Shown here piece after piece: positions 13,797 to 15,524 of a DNA stretch of 15,524 bases (its first letter is position 1; each line of letters opens with the position of its first letter). Made by a program: the position numbers and the translations under genes. The DNA is taken from positions 1 through 15,524 of the forward strand of contig JABDKZ010000113.1 in NCBI GenBank assembly GCA_013001935.1. The letters run 5' to 3'. A model generated the notes under the pieces. The model searched no databases. It worked only from the letters and a program-made list of their open reading frames with translations, and was not told the origin of the DNA. This stretch comes from Maribacter sp. GTDB taxonomy: Bacteria > Bacteroidota > Bacteroidia > Flavobacteriales > Flavobacteriaceae.

Positions 13797-15524
13797 TTAT
13801 GATTTTATTTTTTTATTGATTTGTATTTGAAGTTTACTTTTTTTCAATTGCGCATTCAATTGTTTCACTTCTACCTTCATGAATTTTTTAATCCTATCAT
13901 TTACATTTTCCAGACGTTTGTTGAATATGGCATATACTTCGCGCTGCTGATCTGTAGGCTTGAAATCAATACCATGACCGCCAATATCGCTCGCTAACGC
14001 ACTTAGTCTTCCATACAATTTCATGGGGGCCCTAAAGGCATCTTCCCGAGCCCCGGTCAATTGAATATCGTACAAGGAACCCGCGATATTCTGGGCCATT
14101 TCTCTTAATTCAGTGGCTCGTTGTATATCGCTCTCTTGCTTTAAACTGGGGATTATTTCATTCAGTTCTTCCCTAATGATCTCGATGTCATTGATCATGG
14201 TCACCGCAAGGTTCATGGCATCGCGCAGTTCCAACGAAAAAGCTACTTGTTCTTTAATATTTTCTAATGAACCTTCAGAGGCGGGGTCTTTCAAAACTTC
14301 CAATTCCCTGACATATTCTTCTTCACCTATAATTAGCTTCACCTTATAAAAATCGGGAACAACCCGAGGCCCAAATTGTCCGCGCCATAAATCCAAATCC
14401 CAAGTTACCAAAGGCCTCCAACCTTCCCCATTTAGTTGTACCCAGGGCCTGCCAGGGGGGGTGGACCTTAATTTTGGTTTATAGGTAGGTTCATAGCGCA
14501 AGTCCCACATGGTTCTATGAACTCCTTTGTCATTTTTGCCTTTTAAAGTTCGGATGATTTCATTATTGGCATCTAAAATCTGAATTTCAACCTTTTGAGT
14601 TGTACTGTCTTTCAAGTAATAATGAATATCGGCCCCATACCCCGGATTTCTTCCAGAATTGTTACTTGGCCCATCGGTTTTAATGCTTTGTTTGCTATGA
14701 AAGCGATAAGCCTGTCGTAGACTAAAAAGATGCGCTTTTTCATCTTTGGCATCTAAATCAAATTCGCGTAAGGGGGCAATATTATCCAAAATATAATAGC
14801 CCCTTCCGTAGGTGCCCACTACCAAATCATCGAAGCGTTCCTGGATTTCTAACCAGTATACAGGGGCAGGGGGCAAATTGTTTCTTAACCGCATCCAGTG
14901 CTCCCCATCGTCATGACTCATATATATTCCATTATCAACACCTGCATATAACATACCTTCCCTTTTGGGATCTTCTTTGATTACATGTACAAAGCTGTGG
15001 ACCGATTTTGGGATGTCGCCACTGATCAATTTCCAACTTTGGCCATAATCGGTGGTTTTATAAATGTAGGGATCAAAATCACCCATTTGATGAATATCAA
15101 CACTGATATATGCAGTCCCTTTTTTATAACGCGAAGTTTCTATATTCGAAATGGTACCCCATTTTGGTAGATCGGGAATATTGGCACTTACATTGGTCCA
15201 GGTTTCACCGCCATTGGTTGTGACATGTACTTGCCCGTCGTTACTTCCCGTCCAGATAAGACCCGCTTCAATTGCAGATTCTTTTATGGTAATCAGGGTA
15301 GCACCATCAAAGGTCATTAAATTATCGGTAGCGATACCCCCCGAACTTTGTTGGTGCGATTTATCGTTCAAAGTCAAGTCCGGACTTATTATCTGCCAAC
15401 TTTGGCCGTTGTCATCGCTCTTATGTACAAACTGACTGCCCACATATACCCGATGTTTAACATGTGGTGAGAATGTTAAGGGAAAATTCCAGTACCAACG
15501 GTATTTCATATCGGCCGGGGCCCA
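13797..15524 (-). CDS. BNR/sortilin-like (VPS10-type) exported protein, C-terminal part
   Basis: The frame is open to the right edge; five more residues (WAPAD) precede the ATG at 15507-15509, and that methionine lies inside a conserved block (ADMKYRW.WNFP), so the true start is outside the window. About 575 residues are present. Four Asp-box (BNR) motifs of beta-propeller blades are seen, counted from that Met: SDDNGQSW (31-38), TNGGETW (98-104), TTDYGQSW (152-159) and SHDDGEHW (198-205). VGTYGRGYYILDN (231-243) closes the propeller. A beta-sandwich-like part follows, then a helical, lysine-rich tail (about 440-570) likely to form coiled coil. Relatives are annotated as glycosyl hydrolase, sialidase-like or sortilin-domain proteins of ~1000 residues, exported in Bacteroidota, with no proven enzyme activity. 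The glycosidase label rests only on the BNR motif. Confidence 0.88.
   Translation of the reverse strand, partial: WAPADMKYRWYWNFPLTFSPHVKHRVYVGSQFVHKSDDNGQSWQIISPDLTLNDKSHQQSSGGIATDNLMTFDGATLITIKESAIEAGLIWTGSNDGQVHVTTNGGETWTNVSANIPDLPKWGTISNIETSRYKKGTAYISVDIHQMGDFDPYIYKTTDYGQSWKLISGDIPKSVHSFVHVIKEDPKREGMLYAGVDNGIYMSHDDGEHWMRLRNNLPPAPVYWLEIQERFDDLVVGTYGRGYYILDNIAPLREFDLDAKDEKAHLFSLRQAYRFHSKQSIKTDGPSNNSGRNPGYGADIHYYLKDSTTQKVEIQILDANNEIIRTLKGKNDKGVHRTMWDLRYEPTYKPKLRSTPPGRPWVQLNGEGWRPLVTWDLDLWRGQFGPRVVPDFYKVKLIIGEEEYVRELEVLKDPASEGSLENIKEQVAFSLELRDAMNLAVTMINDIEIIREELNEIIPSLKQESDIQRATELREMAQNIAGSLYDIQLTGAREDAFRAPMKLYGRLSALASDIGGHGIDFKPTDQQREVYAIFNKRLENVNDRIKKFMKVEVKQLNAQLKKSKLQIQINKKIKS

Noticed and set aside
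1..15524. CRISPR array, tRNA, rRNA, insertion sequence, prophage or defence island.
   Set aside because: No regularly spaced repeats, cloverleaf-like sequence, transposase or integrase motifs were seen on either strand; the vsr-like gene alone does not make a restriction-modification island.

Overview
This window looks like chromosomal DNA from a marine-type member of the Bacteroidota, most likely family Flavobacteriaceae. The AT-rich intergenic DNA, the sdhC-sdhA-sdhB order with a single-subunit cytochrome b, the DUF5916 outer-membrane protein, the sortilin/BNR-type exported protein, the Gln-after-Ala/Ser signal-peptide ends and the near absence of Shine-Dalgarno sequences all fit. I see no integrase, transposase, phage gene, CRISPR array, tRNA or rRNA. 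It reads as an ordinary housekeeping-plus-envelope region with a few unusual genes.

Layout. (1) 1-1530, rightward: the C-terminal part of a PaiA-like GNAT acetyltransferase, then an exported serine hydrolase of the beta-lactamase/esterase fold. (2) 1527-3198, leftward: a vsr-family endonuclease followed by a methionine-type PLP aminotransferase. The aminotransferase stop codon overlaps that of the convergent serine hydrolase in a TTAA palindrome. (3) 3212-6765, leftward: the sdhCAB succinate:quinone oxidoreductase operon, with a candidate promoter before sdhC and a strong intrinsic terminator after sdhB. (4) 6951-8784, rightward: a RimK-type ATP-grasp ligase overlapping by 23 bases an AstE/aspartoacylase-type zinc hydrolase, a make-and-remove pair for a peptide-like modification. 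(5) 8900-12625, leftward: an exported ThuA-domain protein, a DUF2721 membrane protein starting directly after its stop codon, and a DUF5916 outer-membrane protein. (6) 12824-13763, rightward: a 94-residue glycine-zipper protein with its own terminator, then a lipoprotein cyclophilin. (7) 13797-15524, leftward: the C-terminal part of an exported BNR/sortilin-like protein that runs off the right edge.

How the genes work together. The Sdh complex links the TCA cycle to the quinone pool. RimK and its partner are probably an opposing ligase/hydrolase couple acting on ribosomal protein S6 or another acidic peptide target. Several products (serine hydrolase, ThuA protein, DUF5916 protein, cyclophilin lipoprotein, BNR protein) are exported and serve the envelope or periplasm.

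The points most worth a second look are the Vsr homologue, which has lost all three cysteines of the structural zinc site and has no cytosine methyltransferase beside it; the glycine-zipper protein built from three copies of a 12-residue unit; and the overlapping rimK/AstE-like pair. I did not find convincing evidence of a wholly new multi-gene system.
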